Source: Deltaproteobacteria bacterium
GTDB lineage: Bacteria > Desulfobacterota > JAENJC01
DNA length: 33,472 bases
Reading direction: 5' to 3'
Assembly (NCBI GenBank): GCA_016844545.1
Contig: JAENJC010000001.1
Coordinates: forward strand, 1-33,472
The position numbers and the translations under genes were made by a program. The notes under the pieces were generated by a model. The model had not been told where the DNA came from, did no database searches, and saw only the letters and a program-made list of their open reading frames with translations. Shown piece by piece: positions 14,529-23,318 of the stretch (its first letter is position 1; every line of letters begins with the position of its first letter).

Positions 14529-15791
14529 ATGAGGGTCCCGGCTAAATCCCTTTTATCTTTCCTGATAATTACATTTATGCTGAGCACCTTTTCTGAGGCG
14601 TATCTACCTGAAAGAAGGAGAGATCAGTTCAAGGGGACTCCAGGGTACTATATAGCCCCGATCCCTTACCGCCTCACAGGTATAGGAGAGGGGCTCATCC
14701 TTCTTGGCGCTGCCCTGAATATAATGGACACCAATACCGATGCCTACGGATTTGCTTTTACAGGAGACCTTGAAGGCTTCGGCGGCGGAGTGCTGGATAT
14801 CCACCTGATCCCTGAGACGCTGATCCTTGATGCAACTACAGAACGGATAAACAGGGCAACCCTGACAAGCTATACAAAACGCGGGATGGACACGGACAAG
14901 AACGATTACACCCTCCTGGAACTGGGAGAGATCGAGTTTAACTTAGCCAGGCTGACAGCCTCATTCTTTGACCGCAGGTTTGAGATCTACGGGATGGGGT
15001 ACGAAGTCTCGTCAGCGCTTAAGAATATCCGTGAGCCGGACGGCGCGATCATCGTAGATGTCCAAGACCCCAAAAGAGAAACAGGGCAAAACACCTCAAT
15101 AGGGACCCGTCTTGACCTGACAGACGATTATCAGGACCCGCGAAAAGGGGTCCGTCTGGACATTAGTAGTGCGTGGTCTCCCCCCAAAAGCTCAAGCTCC
15201 CCCGATTATTACATCATGGATTATAACGCCACTGCCTTTATCCCGATGGGGAAGAGAAGCACGTGGGCCTTCAACTACTTCCGCTCCGATGCCTATGTGA
15301 TGAGAACCGGAGAGACAGACAGGGCAAAGATTGACGAGGAACTGGGCTTGGATTGCGGGACTATTGTCGATCCGGTTGAGCAGAAAAAGTGCAATCAGTT
15401 TATTGATAATACGATTGCAGCAAACACCTACGGGACTGTCGGCTCTTTAGGCGGGACAAGCCGCCTCAGGTCTTATTCCCACGACAGGTACAGCGGGTCA
15501 CACTCCCTTTTTTACGGAACGGAGTTCAGATGGAATATAACCGAGGAGAGTAAGCCGTTTAACATCGTCATAATGAAAGACGTTCGCACAGCACTTCAAC
15601 TGGCCTGTTTCTATGAAACGGGAAGCATAGTTGACAAACTCGAGGAACTTGGCAGCATCATGCGATCATCGTATGGCACAGGTTTCAGAATAGTTACGGC
15701 ATCAGGGCTTGTATTCAGGGCCGATATAGCGAACGGAAGCGAGGGCGTTGAAACAACGATGATAATAGGTTATCCGTGGGAGATATTTTAG
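14529..15791 (+). CDS. Omp85/surface-antigen-like outer-membrane barrel protein
   Basis: A 420-residue exported protein: signal peptide at about 1-24 (cleavage near SEA), then alternating beta-strand sequence to a C-terminal phenylalanine (GYPWEIF). The segment GGTSRLRSY at 308-316, followed by DRYSG and LFYGTEFRW, matches the conserved barrel motif of BamA/TamA-type proteins (normally LRGY-like, with RYxG and G-x-E-Y/F-R-W). There are no POTRA repeats; the region before the barrel is short. It starts directly after the slipin stop (TGAATG) and ends at a strong hairpin. Barrel-only patatin-associated or 'surface antigen' relatives are the closest match. Function is not known. Confidence 0.82.
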   Translation: MRVPAKSLLSFLIITFMLSTFSEAYLPERRRDQFKGTPGYYIAPIPYRLTGIGEGLILLGAALNIMDTNTDAYGFAFTGDLEGFGGGVLDIHLIPETLILDATTERINRATLTSYTKRGMDTDKNDYTLLELGEIEFNLARLTASFFDRRFEIYGMGYEVSSALKNIREPDGAIIVDVQDPKRETGQNTSIGTRLDLTDDYQDPRKGVRLDISSAWSPPKSSSSPDYYIMDYNATAFIPMGKRSTWAFNYFRSDAYVMRTGETDRAKIDEELGLDCGTIVDPVEQKKCNQFIDNTIAANTYGTVGSLGGTSRLRSYSHDRYSGSHSLFYGTEFRWNITEESKPFNIVIMKDVRTALQLACFYETGSIVDKLEELGSIMRSSYGTGFRIVTASGLVFRADIANGSEGVETTMIIGYPWEIF

Positions 15792-15841
15792 GGGCCGTTA
15801 AGGAATAACCTGTGTGTTTCTGGTTAAGCCTTTACGGCCCC
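15791..15841 (+). terminator. Strong hairpin after the slipin/barrel operon
   Basis: A 20-base stem (15791-15810 with 15822-15841) with three mismatches and an 11-base loop begins at the last base of the barrel gene. The outer eight bases GGGGCCGT pair perfectly. Only TTAT follows, so it lacks a full U-tract, but its place at the operon end suits a terminator or mRNA stabiliser. Confidence 0.6.
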
Positions 15842-15968
15842 TTATGCCGGTCCCGCCATTCTCATGACCAGGTTAATTTTCAACGACGGCTTAGTTGTGC
15901 CGGCATTCCCTCCTGAACTCAATTACCTTCTGGACTTGTTTCTGATTTTCGTGTAATTTATCCAACTA
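15842..15968. other. Gap between barrel gene and PHP gene
   Basis: 127 bases with no supported gene. GCCGG occurs twice (15846-15850 and 15899-15903) but I find no clear promoter, repeat or RNA structure. Confidence 0.5.
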
Positions 15969-16862
15969 ATGATAGACCTCCATATCCATACCAGCGCCAG
16001 CTCTGACGGTCAGCACACGCCGAGAGAGATATTCGAAATGGCAAAAAAGATCGGCCTTGAGGCCATAGCTTTTGCAGACCACAACACCGTGGCTGCCCTG
16101 GATGAGGGTTTTGAGCTGTCTAAGGAGTTTGGGATAGAGTTCATCCCAGCCATAGAAATAAATACGATATATAATGAACTGGACCTGCACCTCCTGGCCT
16201 ATTACATTGACTACAGGGAACCTGAATTCAGGACATGGCTTGATGAGATAAACCAGGAGAAGATTGAACAGGGGTTTAAGCGGTTTGAAAAGCTCAAAGA
16301 ACTAGGTTTTGTATTAGATATTGAAGATGTCGAAAAGATCTCAAAGGGGATGATACCTAGCGGAGCTACATTCCTGAAAGCCATCCTGAGCAGGAAAGAG
16401 AATAGCAACAATCCAAGGCTTAAACCTTATGTAGACGGGGACAGGTCTGATTCCCCCTCTTTGAACTTCTACCTCGACTACCTCAGGGGCGGGAAACCTG
16501 CATATATCCCCCTGGCAGTATGTGACACGGTTACCAGCATAAAAAAGGTGAAGAGCTTCGGCGGAGTGCCTGTTCTGGCCCACCCATCCGATACGCCCCC
16601 TGGTGTGATAGAACTATTGATAAAGGAAGGGCTTGCAGGGCTTGAGGTATACTCCAGCCGCCATACAGATGCGGAGATATGGTACTACCTGGAGGTGGTC
16701 AAAAGGCATCAAATATTATACACTGCCGGATCTGACTTCCACGGGAAACAGATAAAGCCAAATGTGGAACTGGCATGCATCAAAGGCAACGGGTATGAGG
16801 TACTTCAAAGACTGAAATTTTATATACAAAATTTATCGCATAGACGCAGAGACGTAGAGTAA
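15969..16862 (+). CDS. PHP domain metal-dependent phosphoesterase
   Basis: A 297-residue protein of the PHP family, whose stand-alone members (for example RNase AM/TrpH-like) remove phosphate from 3',5'-bisphosphonucleotides or trim RNA ends with metal ions. Metal ligands are visible: His5 and His7 (HIH), Asp37-His38 (FADHNT), Glu63 (AIEINT), His74, then the HPSDTP and GSDFHGK motifs near the C-terminus. The last residues (SHRRRDVE) come from a short repeat-like sequence rather than family sequence. It stands 94 bases upstream of folD but has its own context; a separate promoter drives folD. The exact substrate is not known. Confidence 0.9.
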   Translation: MIDLHIHTSASSDGQHTPREIFEMAKKIGLEAIAFADHNTVAALDEGFELSKEFGIEFIPAIEINTIYNELDLHLLAYYIDYREPEFRTWLDEINQEKIEQGFKRFEKLKELGFVLDIEDVEKISKGMIPSGATFLKAILSRKENSNNPRLKPYVDGDRSDSPSLNFYLDYLRGGKPAYIPLAVCDTVTSIKKVKSFGGVPVLAHPSDTPPGVIELLIKEGLAGLEVYSSRHTDAEIWYYLEVVKRHQILYTAGSDFHGKQIKPNVELACIKGNGYEVLQRLKFYIQNLSHRRRDVE

Positions 16863-16894
16863 CCCATTCTTTTCCCCTAAGCAGTGAAAAACAG

Positions 16895-16923
16895 TTTACA
16901 ACCCATATATTTTTAAGTATACT
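16895..16923 (+). promoter_or_regulatory. Promoter of folD
   Basis: TTTACA (16895-16900) and TATACT (16918-16923) are spaced by 17 bases, each a good match to sigma-70 boxes. The predicted start is about 16930, giving a 25-base leader before the folD ATG with its AGGAGG site. Confidence 0.62.
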
Positions 16924-16955
16924 TTGCCCTCAAAATGAAAATGCAGGAGGTCTTG

Positions 16956-17801
16956 ATGGCTACTATTATTGATGGAAAGGCTATTTCTCAAAAGATAAGG
17001 TCAGAGGTAAAGTCAGCAACTGAAAAACTTATAAGGGAAAAGGGCGTAACCCCAGGCCTGGCTGTTGTGCTTGTGGGCGATAACCCTGCATCAAAGGTAT
17101 ATGTCGGAAGCAAGGAGAAGGCCTGTGTAGAAATGGGGTTCTACTCTGAGAAACACGTCCTTCCTGTTACTGCAAGTCAGGATGAGCTTCTTAAACTTAT
17201 TGACAAACTTAACAAGGACAAAAATATCCACGGGATCCTCGTGCAACTCCCTCTACCTAAGCAGATAAACGAGGATTTAGTCCTTGAGGCCATATCCCCG
17301 GAAAAGGACGTGGACGGGTTTCACCCGTACAATGTAGGAAGGCTTGCAGTTGGAAAGCCCCTCTTCCAGCCCTGCACACCCTATGGCATGATGAAGATGC
17401 TTGAATATTCCAATATCAGCGTTGAAGGTAAGCATGCAGTGATAATCGGACGCAGCAACATTGTCGGCAAGCCTATTGCCCTTATGCTTTTACATAAAAG
17501 CGCCACAGTAACAATATGCCATTCAAAGACAAAAGACCTGAAAGCGGAAGTGAAGAGGGCGGACATCGTTGTAGCAGCCATTGGTAAACCTGAATTTGTA
17601 ACAGGGGATATGCTGAAAGAAGGCGCTGTAGTCCTTGATGTTGGAATCAACAGGCTTGAAAGCGGAAAGCTTGTAGGTGACGTGGATTTTGCATCCGCCG
17701 AGAAAGTTGCCTCAGCCATCACCCCTGTTCCAGGCGGCGTAGGCCCAATGACCATAGCCATGCTGATGTACAACACCCTGGAGTCTGCAAAGAGGGTTTA
17801 G
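16956..17801 (+). CDS. folD: Methylenetetrahydrofolate dehydrogenase / cyclohydrolase
   Basis: Interconverts 5,10-methylene-, methenyl- and 10-formyl-tetrahydrofolate using NADP. The 281-residue protein is of full length: YVGSKEK at 49-55 with Tyr49 and catalytic Lys53, GILVQLPLP, PEKDVDGFHPYN, PCTPYGMMKML, the dinucleotide motif VIGRSNIVGKPIALML and the C-terminal TPVPGGVGPMTIAML. I chose ATG 16956 because AGGAGG lies five bases upstream; ATG 16935 in frame is upstream of that site. It overlaps the converging methyltransferase gene by four bases. Confidence 0.96.
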   Translation: MATIIDGKAISQKIRSEVKSATEKLIREKGVTPGLAVVLVGDNPASKVYVGSKEKACVEMGFYSEKHVLPVTASQDELLKLIDKLNKDKNIHGILVQLPLPKQINEDLVLEAISPEKDVDGFHPYNVGRLAVGKPLFQPCTPYGMMKMLEYSNISVEGKHAVIIGRSNIVGKPIALMLLHKSATVTICHSKTKDLKAEVKRADIVVAAIGKPEFVTGDMLKEGAVVLDVGINRLESGKLVGDVDFASAEKVASAITPVPGGVGPMTIAMLMYNTLESAKRV

Positions 17802-18436
17802 ACGACCCCGTTTCCCTTGTTGTTCACGGCCCAGACGACCTTCCAGAGGTCTATCTTATTCAATTTATACTGCTCCCTGACATCCAGGTCGGTTTCTCGT
17901 ATCAGTCTCTCGAGGGAGAGGTCTGTTCTCCAACCTACCTTCTTTGTCATTGGAGAGATCAGTTCGTCAAATTTGGCTATATACTTGTTTGAGCTCTGGA
18001 AGTGGTTTACTAGAACGATCTTCCCTTTCTTCTTACAGACCCTCTTCATCTCTGCTATGACCTTTACGGGATCTGGTACCACACTGATCACGTGGGTGGA
18101 AATGACATGATCAAAGGAGTCATCCCCGAAGGCCAGGTTTGAGGCGTCCATCTCTATGAGGGTCACATTCTTGATGCCGTGCTTGTCAAGCTTCTTTCTT
18201 GCCTCCTTCAGCATAGCGGCAGAAAGGTCTATACCTGTAACATCACAATAATCAGGAAAAAGGGTTAAAGAGAGACCGGTTCCTACGCCTACATCCAGTA
18301 TCCTATCTCCTGGCTTTATATGCATCGTCTCAATTGCGTGCTTTATCCTCGGATAGAAAAAGCCCTTGAATATAAAGTCATAGGCCCCTGAGTACCCGCC
18401 GTATATCTTCTTAATCTCTTCAGCCTTCAATGACAT
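17798..18436 (-). CDS. Class I SAM-dependent methyltransferase (UbiE/PmtA-like)
   Basis: A 212-residue methyltransferase with motif I ILDVGVGTG at 46-54, an acidic end to strand 2 (VTGIDLSAAML), the post-I DASNLAFGDDSFDHVI segment and the FGDDSFDHV...EMKRVCKKKGKIVLV motif. The opening (KKIYGGYSGAYDFIFKGFFYPR) matches phosphatidylethanolamine N-methyltransferases and UbiE-like enzymes, which start with a Y-D-x-F region. AAGGAG lies seven bases before the ATG. Lipid or quinone methylation is likely, but the substrate cannot be settled. It converges on folD and is 64 bases downstream of recJ, so it may be the last gene of the sec-recJ transcript. Confidence 0.85.
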   Translation of the reverse strand: MSLKAEEIKKIYGGYSGAYDFIFKGFFYPRIKHAIETMHIKPGDRILDVGVGTGLSLTLFPDYCDVTGIDLSAAMLKEARKKLDKHGIKNVTLIEMDASNLAFGDDSFDHVISTHVISVVPDPVKVIAEMKRVCKKKGKIVLVNHFQSSNKYIAKFDELISPMTKKVGWRTDLSLERLIRETDLDVREQYKLNKIDLWKVVWAVNNKGNGVV

Positions 18437-18500
18437 CCAAATTCTCCTTACATTATAAAAAGAAGAATTCTAATATATTTTGTCTCTCTATGCAAGTAGT

Positions 18501-20234
18501 TTATTCCCAAATCCTTACATCCTTAAGCTTTAACTGAATGCTCTTCCCACCATTCCAGATATTAATCTGAGGGATAAATGCAGTATCGAGATTTATACCC
18601 GGAGATAGATTGAGATTCCCCATTCCAAATCCAATCGCATCCCTGACTGTACCGCCCTGCTTAACTTTCATCTTCAGATGATTGTTTCCTACAACCCTGC
18701 AATCTGCTATCCCCAGACCGGTAGAACAAAGCAGGGGCTCCGGGTTGGCCTCGCCAAAGGGGGCCAGGTTATCAAGCTCTTTTACGAGATCTTCAGTGAC
18801 GTCATTTAGATCCATGGTCGCATCTATATCCATTTCAGGTACCATATCCTCGTCAGACAGTTTATTTGATGCTACTCTTTCGAACGCATCCCTGAACTTC
18901 TCAATATTTTCTTCATTTATCGAAAGGCCGGCCGCATAATCATGCCCGCCAAACTCATTAAGGAGATGAGAGCACTCCTTTAATCCTTCATACAGCATAA
19001 AGGAGTGTATGCTCCTTGCCGAACCCTTCCCTATCCAGTTCTTAAGGGCAATCATAACGGTAGGACGGTAGTACTTCTCGGCTATCCTCGATGCCACTAT
19101 CCCAATCACTCCGGGATGCCAGTTCTCGGAGGCAAGGACAATCGATTTCCTGTCTTCAATGCGGCCAGACTCTACCATCTCTGTGGCCTCTCTCAAGATC
19201 ACCTCTTCCAGACCCTGCCTCTCTTTATTACCATCGTCAAGGAGCTTTGCAATCGAAGCCGCCTCATCGTAACTTTCAGACGTCAGAAGCCTTACCCCGT
19301 CCACACCCTTCCCAACTCTACCGGCAGCATTGATCCTCGGGGCAAGCCTGTACCCGACCATTCCTGCATTTATCGGAACATCATTAAGCCCGCTGATCTC
19401 CTTAAGGGCTATTATTCCTGGTTTTATTGAAGCTGTCAGCTCCATCAGGCCATATTTTACGAATATCCTGTTTTCATCCACCAGCGGAACCACGTCAGCT
19501 ACGGTTCCCAGGGCAACCAGGTCTAAGTACTCCTTGAGATTTGGGACCTCTTTTTCTTTCCAGAAACCCTCATCCCGTAGGGTAGCCCTTAATGCTATTA
19601 TAAAGTTAAAGGCAACACCGACACCGGCAAGGTTTTTAAAGGGGAATGGGCAGCCTGATTGTTTGGGATTGATAATGGCATAAGCAGGAGGGAGGTCGTC
19701 AGGAACCTCGTGATGGTCTGTGACAATCACATCCATTCCCAACTCCTTAGCCAGTTTCACCTCGGGGTGATCTGATATACCGCAGTCAACGGTAATAAGG
19801 AGCGTAACCCCTCTTTCGGCGAGCCCGCTTATTGCATCAGCATTGAGCCCATACCCTTCGGCAATCCTTTCAGGGATGTAATATGAGACATCGGCGCCTG
19901 CCGACTTCAAGAACATTAACAGTATCGAGGTGGAGGTTATCCCGTCCACATCGTAATCGCCATATATAGCTATCTTTTCCTTATTATGGAGAGCTTTCAG
20001 AACCCTTTCTACGCCTTCTTTCATACCTTTCATCACAAGAGGTGAGCGGATATCTGAAAGGGTTGATGAAAGAAACCTCTCAGCCTGTTGAATGTCTGAG
20101 ATTCCCCGATTAATAAGGAGTTGACTGGTAATAGTAGATATATTAAGGGATGCGGCAAGGGTCTTTTGGAGCACAAGCTCTGGCTCCCTGACCCTCCACC
20201 GTTTTTTGCTCTGATAGCGAAGAGAAGAAGTCAT
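18501..20234 (-). CDS. recJ: Single-stranded-DNA exonuclease RecJ
   Basis: A 5'-3' single-strand exonuclease used in recombination and mismatch repair. The 577-residue protein contains the DHH-family motifs DYDVDG (93-98), VDCGISD, TDHHE (172-176) and LGTVADVVPL, the RINAAGR motif, and the DHHA1 region with WHPGVIGIVASR and GGHDYAAG. Length agrees with the family. The ATG shares one base with the secF stop (TAATG), so translation is coupled. The placement after yajC-secD-secF is common in related genomes. Confidence 0.96.
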   Translation of the reverse strand: MTSSLRYQSKKRWRVREPELVLQKTLAASLNISTITSQLLINRGISDIQQAERFLSSTLSDIRSPLVMKGMKEGVERVLKALHNKEKIAIYGDYDVDGITSTSILLMFLKSAGADVSYYIPERIAEGYGLNADAISGLAERGVTLLITVDCGISDHPEVKLAKELGMDVIVTDHHEVPDDLPPAYAIINPKQSGCPFPFKNLAGVGVAFNFIIALRATLRDEGFWKEKEVPNLKEYLDLVALGTVADVVPLVDENRIFVKYGLMELTASIKPGIIALKEISGLNDVPINAGMVGYRLAPRINAAGRVGKGVDGVRLLTSESYDEAASIAKLLDDGNKERQGLEEVILREATEMVESGRIEDRKSIVLASENWHPGVIGIVASRIAEKYYRPTVMIALKNWIGKGSARSIHSFMLYEGLKECSHLLNEFGGHDYAAGLSINEENIEKFRDAFERVASNKLSDEDMVPEMDIDATMDLNDVTEDLVKELDNLAPFGEANPEPLLCSTGLGIADCRVVGNNHLKMKVKQGGTVRDAIGFGMGNLNLSPGINLDTAFIPQINIWNGGKSIQLKLKDVRIWE

Positions 20235-21139
20235 TATTTAATCAACTTTCCACCTTTAGTCTTCCATACAATAAGGATAGGGCTTGCAACGTAGATAGAT
20301 GAGTATGAGCCTACAATCAGGCCGATAAGGAGGGCAAGGGAAAAGTCATGGAGCACCTCCCCGCCAAAGAAGAATATCGAAGCAGATGCTATGAACATGG
20401 TCAGGACAGTTATTATGCTCCTTGACAGCACCTCGTTTACACTCCTGTTTATTATAGCTTCCAGTGCTCCCTTTGACTTAGACCTCAGATTCTCCCTTAT
20501 CCTGTCAAAGATAACCACCGTATCTGTGAGGGAATACCCTGCAATGGTAAGGAGCGCCGTAATAATAAGGAGGGTTATCTCCGTGTTAAGGATAAAAAGC
20601 ACACCAAGGACAGCCAGTACGTCATGGAATGTAGCAATAGTGGCAGCGACGCCGAACTTGAACTCAAACCTCCAGGCAATATATATGACTATTGCCAGCA
20701 TGGATATGATTACTGCAACGAGGGCGTCCTTTTGCAGGGACTGACCAACTGTAGGCCCTATCTCTGTGCTGCTTTCAACGACAAACTTGTTAGCTGAAAA
20801 CTCCTTTGTGAAGACTTCCACTACCCTGTCAGCTACCTTCCCCAAGGGAATATCAGATTTCTTGACCCTTATGAGGAGCTTGTTCCCCTCAGCAAACTGC
20901 TGGAGATCAGCCTGAAGCCCATTGATTTCAAGGGTCTTTCTCGCCTGATCTATCACCACAGGCCCCTCAAACTTGAGCTGAACCGACGTCCCGCCTGCGA
21001 AGTCCACACCCATATTGGCCTTTCCTAGGCCTATCATGACTATGGCCACAACCCCTAAAAGACATAACACCCCAGAGAATGCAAAGGCATAATTCCTCTT
21101 CCCTGTAAAATCTATATCCGTCTTTCCAATTAATTCCAT
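20234..21139 (-). CDS. secF: Protein translocase subunit SecF
   Basis: Inner-membrane accessory subunit that, with SecD, uses the proton gradient to help proteins leave the Sec channel. The 301-residue protein has six membrane helices and the periplasmic P1-like domain, starting with the GVDFAGGTSVQLKF motif, and the SLTDTVVIFDRIREN motif in the transmembrane core. GGAGG stands six bases before the ATG. A palindromic repeat occupies the gap to secD. Confidence 0.96.
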   Translation of the reverse strand: MELIGKTDIDFTGKRNYAFAFSGVLCLLGVVAIVMIGLGKANMGVDFAGGTSVQLKFEGPVVIDQARKTLEINGLQADLQQFAEGNKLLIRVKKSDIPLGKVADRVVEVFTKEFSANKFVVESSTEIGPTVGQSLQKDALVAVIISMLAIVIYIAWRFEFKFGVAATIATFHDVLAVLGVLFILNTEITLLIITALLTIAGYSLTDTVVIFDRIRENLRSKSKGALEAIINRSVNEVLSRSIITVLTMFIASASIFFFGGEVLHDFSLALLIGLIVGSYSSIYVASPILIVWKTKGGKLIK

Positions 21140-21159
21140 CTGTAACCTCCATAAATTCG

Positions 21160-21219
21160 GTAGGGGCGGACCCTATGTGGTTGCCCAACATCGGGGCAGG
21201 CACGCAGGCCTGCCCCTAC
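21160..21219. repeat. GTAGGGGC-type palindromic repeat, secD-secF gap
   Basis: Outer ends GTAGGGGC (21160-21167) and GCCCCTAC (21212-21219) pair; inside is a second inverted repeat GGGGCAGGC / GCCTGCCCC close to the right end. This is the longest and most diverged of the four copies. Confidence 0.75.
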
Positions 21220-21221
21220 AA

Positions 21222-22823
21222 TTACAATTTCAATGTCTTCAGCATCCCCTTCTTGATCATATAATCATAAACAACCTTTGTCCCTATGATGGCAGTAAAC
21301 AGGTTTATTATCACTCCAAGGCTCAAGGAAACAGCAAAACCTTTTATCGGGCCTGTCCCGAACTGGAAGAGGACTACGGCCGTGATAAGGGTTGTTATGT
21401 GAGAATCCATAACTGTAGAGAAGGCCTTGTCGTAGCCGGCATCTATTGCCGACCTGACAGTCTTCCCGAGCTTCAACTCCTCCCTGATCCTTTCGAGGAT
21501 AAGGACGTTGGAATCAACCGACATACCAATGGTAAGTATTATACCTGCTATACCCGGCAGGGTCAGCGTAGCCCCAAGTACCGCCAGCGCCCCCATAAGG
21601 AAGAGGACGTTGAGAATAAGGGCGAAATCCGCAATAGCGCCTGAGAACCTGTAGTACACTAACATGAAGATAACCACCAAGATTGCACCCAGAAGCGCAG
21701 CCCTTATACCCTTCTCAATAGAATCCTGCCCCAGTGTCGGCCCAACAGTGAGGTTTTGAAGTATCTTTACCGGAGCCGGAAGCGCACCGGCACGAAGCGC
21801 AATAGCCAGGTCGGTTGCCTCTTCCAGCGTATATGTGCCGGATATCTGTGCCCTGCCGCCGCTTATCCGCTCCTGGATCACCGGCGCCGAATAGACTGTG
21901 CCATCCAGAACTATCGCCATCCTCTTTTTCACGTTCTCGGCGGTAATCTGGTCAAACATCCTCGAACCCCTTGAATCAAATGTAATGGAGACGTACGGCT
22001 TGTTGTACTGGCTGTCTATTGCAACCCTTGCATCGGAGATGACGTCCCCGGACAATACAGTCTTCTTCTTCAGGACAATGGGAGTTGTAGTCACCCTCCC
22101 TGTCGCGTTGTCTATATTCTTTTCGTACAATATTTCGGAGCCTTCGGGTATATTCCCCTTGAGTGCCTCATCCACAGAGGCTTTTTCGTCAACAAGTTTG
22201 AACTCAAGAAGGGCCGTCTTACCAATAAGCTCAAGCGCTCTCTTTGGGTCCTTGACACCGGGGAGCTGCACGATTATCTCATACCTCCCCTGTCTCAGAA
22301 TAACCGGCTCCGAAACACCGAACTGGTCTATCCTGTTCCTTAATGTCTCGACACCCTGCCTGACCGCAAAGTCCTCAATGGCACCCACCTCTTTTTTGGT
22401 AATGCCCGCGGTTATTTCTATGTTCCCCTCCGAACCTATCGGGGATGAAGCATCGAGATACGGGAAGTCGTCTTTGAGGAGCTTTAAGACCGAATCCGCG
22501 CTCTGGGAAGTCGGAACCTTGACCGATACCCCTCTGCTTCCGCTTCTCTCAACTGTAATAAAGGGCATATCCTTTTTCTTGAGCGCATCCTTAATGTCGC
22601 CTGCGTATCTGTCGAGGGTATTCTCAACAGCCTTTTCCGTCTCCACGGCTAGAACAAGGTGCATACCCCCCTGCAGGTCCAGACCAAGTCGTAGTTTTTC
22701 CTGCGGCAGTACACCCTTCCACCATCCAGGGAGCGTCCCAACCAGAGTCGGGGTCAGAAAGACTATTGACAGGAGGGTAAATAAGATTATCAGTGTAACC
22801 CTCCATTTTATACTATTGCCCAT
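21222..22823 (-). CDS. secD: Protein translocase subunit SecD
   Basis: Membrane partner of SecF in the SecDF-YajC complex. The 533-residue protein has an N-terminal membrane helix (about 8-30), the GLDLQGGMHLVL motif (D1), a large periplasmic region with P1 head sequences, then five more helices including the TIGMSVDSNVLILERIREEL motif in the proton path. It is intact. AAGGAG precedes the ATG, and palindromic repeats lie on both sides of the gene. Confidence 0.97.
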   Translation of the reverse strand: MGNSIKWRVTLIILFTLLSIVFLTPTLVGTLPGWWKGVLPQEKLRLGLDLQGGMHLVLAVETEKAVENTLDRYAGDIKDALKKKDMPFITVERSGSRGVSVKVPTSQSADSVLKLLKDDFPYLDASSPIGSEGNIEITAGITKKEVGAIEDFAVRQGVETLRNRIDQFGVSEPVILRQGRYEIIVQLPGVKDPKRALELIGKTALLEFKLVDEKASVDEALKGNIPEGSEILYEKNIDNATGRVTTTPIVLKKKTVLSGDVISDARVAIDSQYNKPYVSITFDSRGSRMFDQITAENVKKRMAIVLDGTVYSAPVIQERISGGRAQISGTYTLEEATDLAIALRAGALPAPVKILQNLTVGPTLGQDSIEKGIRAALLGAILVVIFMLVYYRFSGAIADFALILNVLFLMGALAVLGATLTLPGIAGIILTIGMSVDSNVLILERIREELKLGKTVRSAIDAGYDKAFSTVMDSHITTLITAVVLFQFGTGPIKGFAVSLSLGVIINLFTAIIGTKVVYDYMIKKGMLKTLKL

Positions 22824-22847
22824 TAAAATCTCCTTTATTAATTTATT

Positions 22848-22878
22848 GTAGGGGGTAGGTCACCGACCTGCCCCCTAC
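22848..22878. repeat. GTAGGGGG-type palindromic repeat, yajC-secD gap
   Basis: A 31-base inverted repeat starting GTAGGGGGTAGGTC and ending GACCTGCCCCCTAC with a short CACC-type centre. The flanking bases T and A extend the symmetry by one. It lies in the 59-base gap between secD and yajC. Confidence 0.85.
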
Positions 22879-22882
22879 ATTT

Positions 22883-23197
22883 TTAATCTTTTCTTACAGC
22901 AGATATGCTGCTCTTCTCAACCTTGATCTTAACATCCTTTGCAATCTCCAGGGTCAGAATCGTCTCAGTCAGCCCCACTATCTTGCCGTGAAGACCTCCG
23001 GATGTCACAACATTGTCACCCACTTTCAGAGAGTCCAACATCCCTCTCTGGGCCTTAAGCTGCTTCTGCTGCGGCCTTATAAGCAGAAAATAAAAGATGG
23101 CAAATATGACTATAAGTGGTATGAAACCGGCGAATGCCCCCATCCCCCCTCCTTGTGGCGCTCCACCCATACCCATCGCATTAGCTATTCCTTCCAA
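22883..23197 (-). CDS. yajC: Preprotein translocase accessory protein YajC
   Basis: A 104-residue single-pass membrane protein that belongs to the SecDF-YajC complex. The membrane helix is at about 22-42 (FIPLIVIFAIFYFLLIRPQQK), with the conserved RPQQK motif after it and a cytoplasmic SH3-like tail (GDNVVTSGGLHGKIVGL). The start codon is TTG at 23197, supported by a strong AGGAGG five bases upstream. It is preceded by a strong promoter and is the first gene of the yajC-secD-secF-recJ set. Confidence 0.94.
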   Translation of the reverse strand: MEGIANAMGMGGAPQGGGMGAFAGFIPLIVIFAIFYFLLIRPQQKQLKAQRGMLDSLKVGDNVVTSGGLHGKIVGLTETILTLEIAKDVKIKVEKSSISAVRKD

Positions 23198-23283
23198 GAC
23201 TGCCTCCTCAAAAAGTTAATAAAATATTTAATAGAGTAACTTAATCGGTTTTTGTCCAAATTTCAAGATAAAAATAGGGTGGC

Positions 23284-23312
23284 ATTATATAATTGAGATT
23301 ACTGTTTGTCCA
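23284..23312 (-). promoter_or_regulatory. Promoter of yajC-secD-secF-recJ
   Basis: On the minus strand TGGACA (23312-23307), a 17-base spacer and TATAAT (23289-23284) match sigma-70 boxes at five and six of six positions. The predicted start is near 23277, leaving an 80-base leader before yajC. It would let the sec genes be transcribed apart from queA-tgt. Confidence 0.65.
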
Positions 23313-23318
23313 GGGGAA

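Noticed and set aside
21898..22851. 317-codon open frame on the plus strand opposite secD
   Set aside because: It is the mirror of a fully conserved secD; its translation has low-complexity Ser/Pro-rich sequence and no family pattern.
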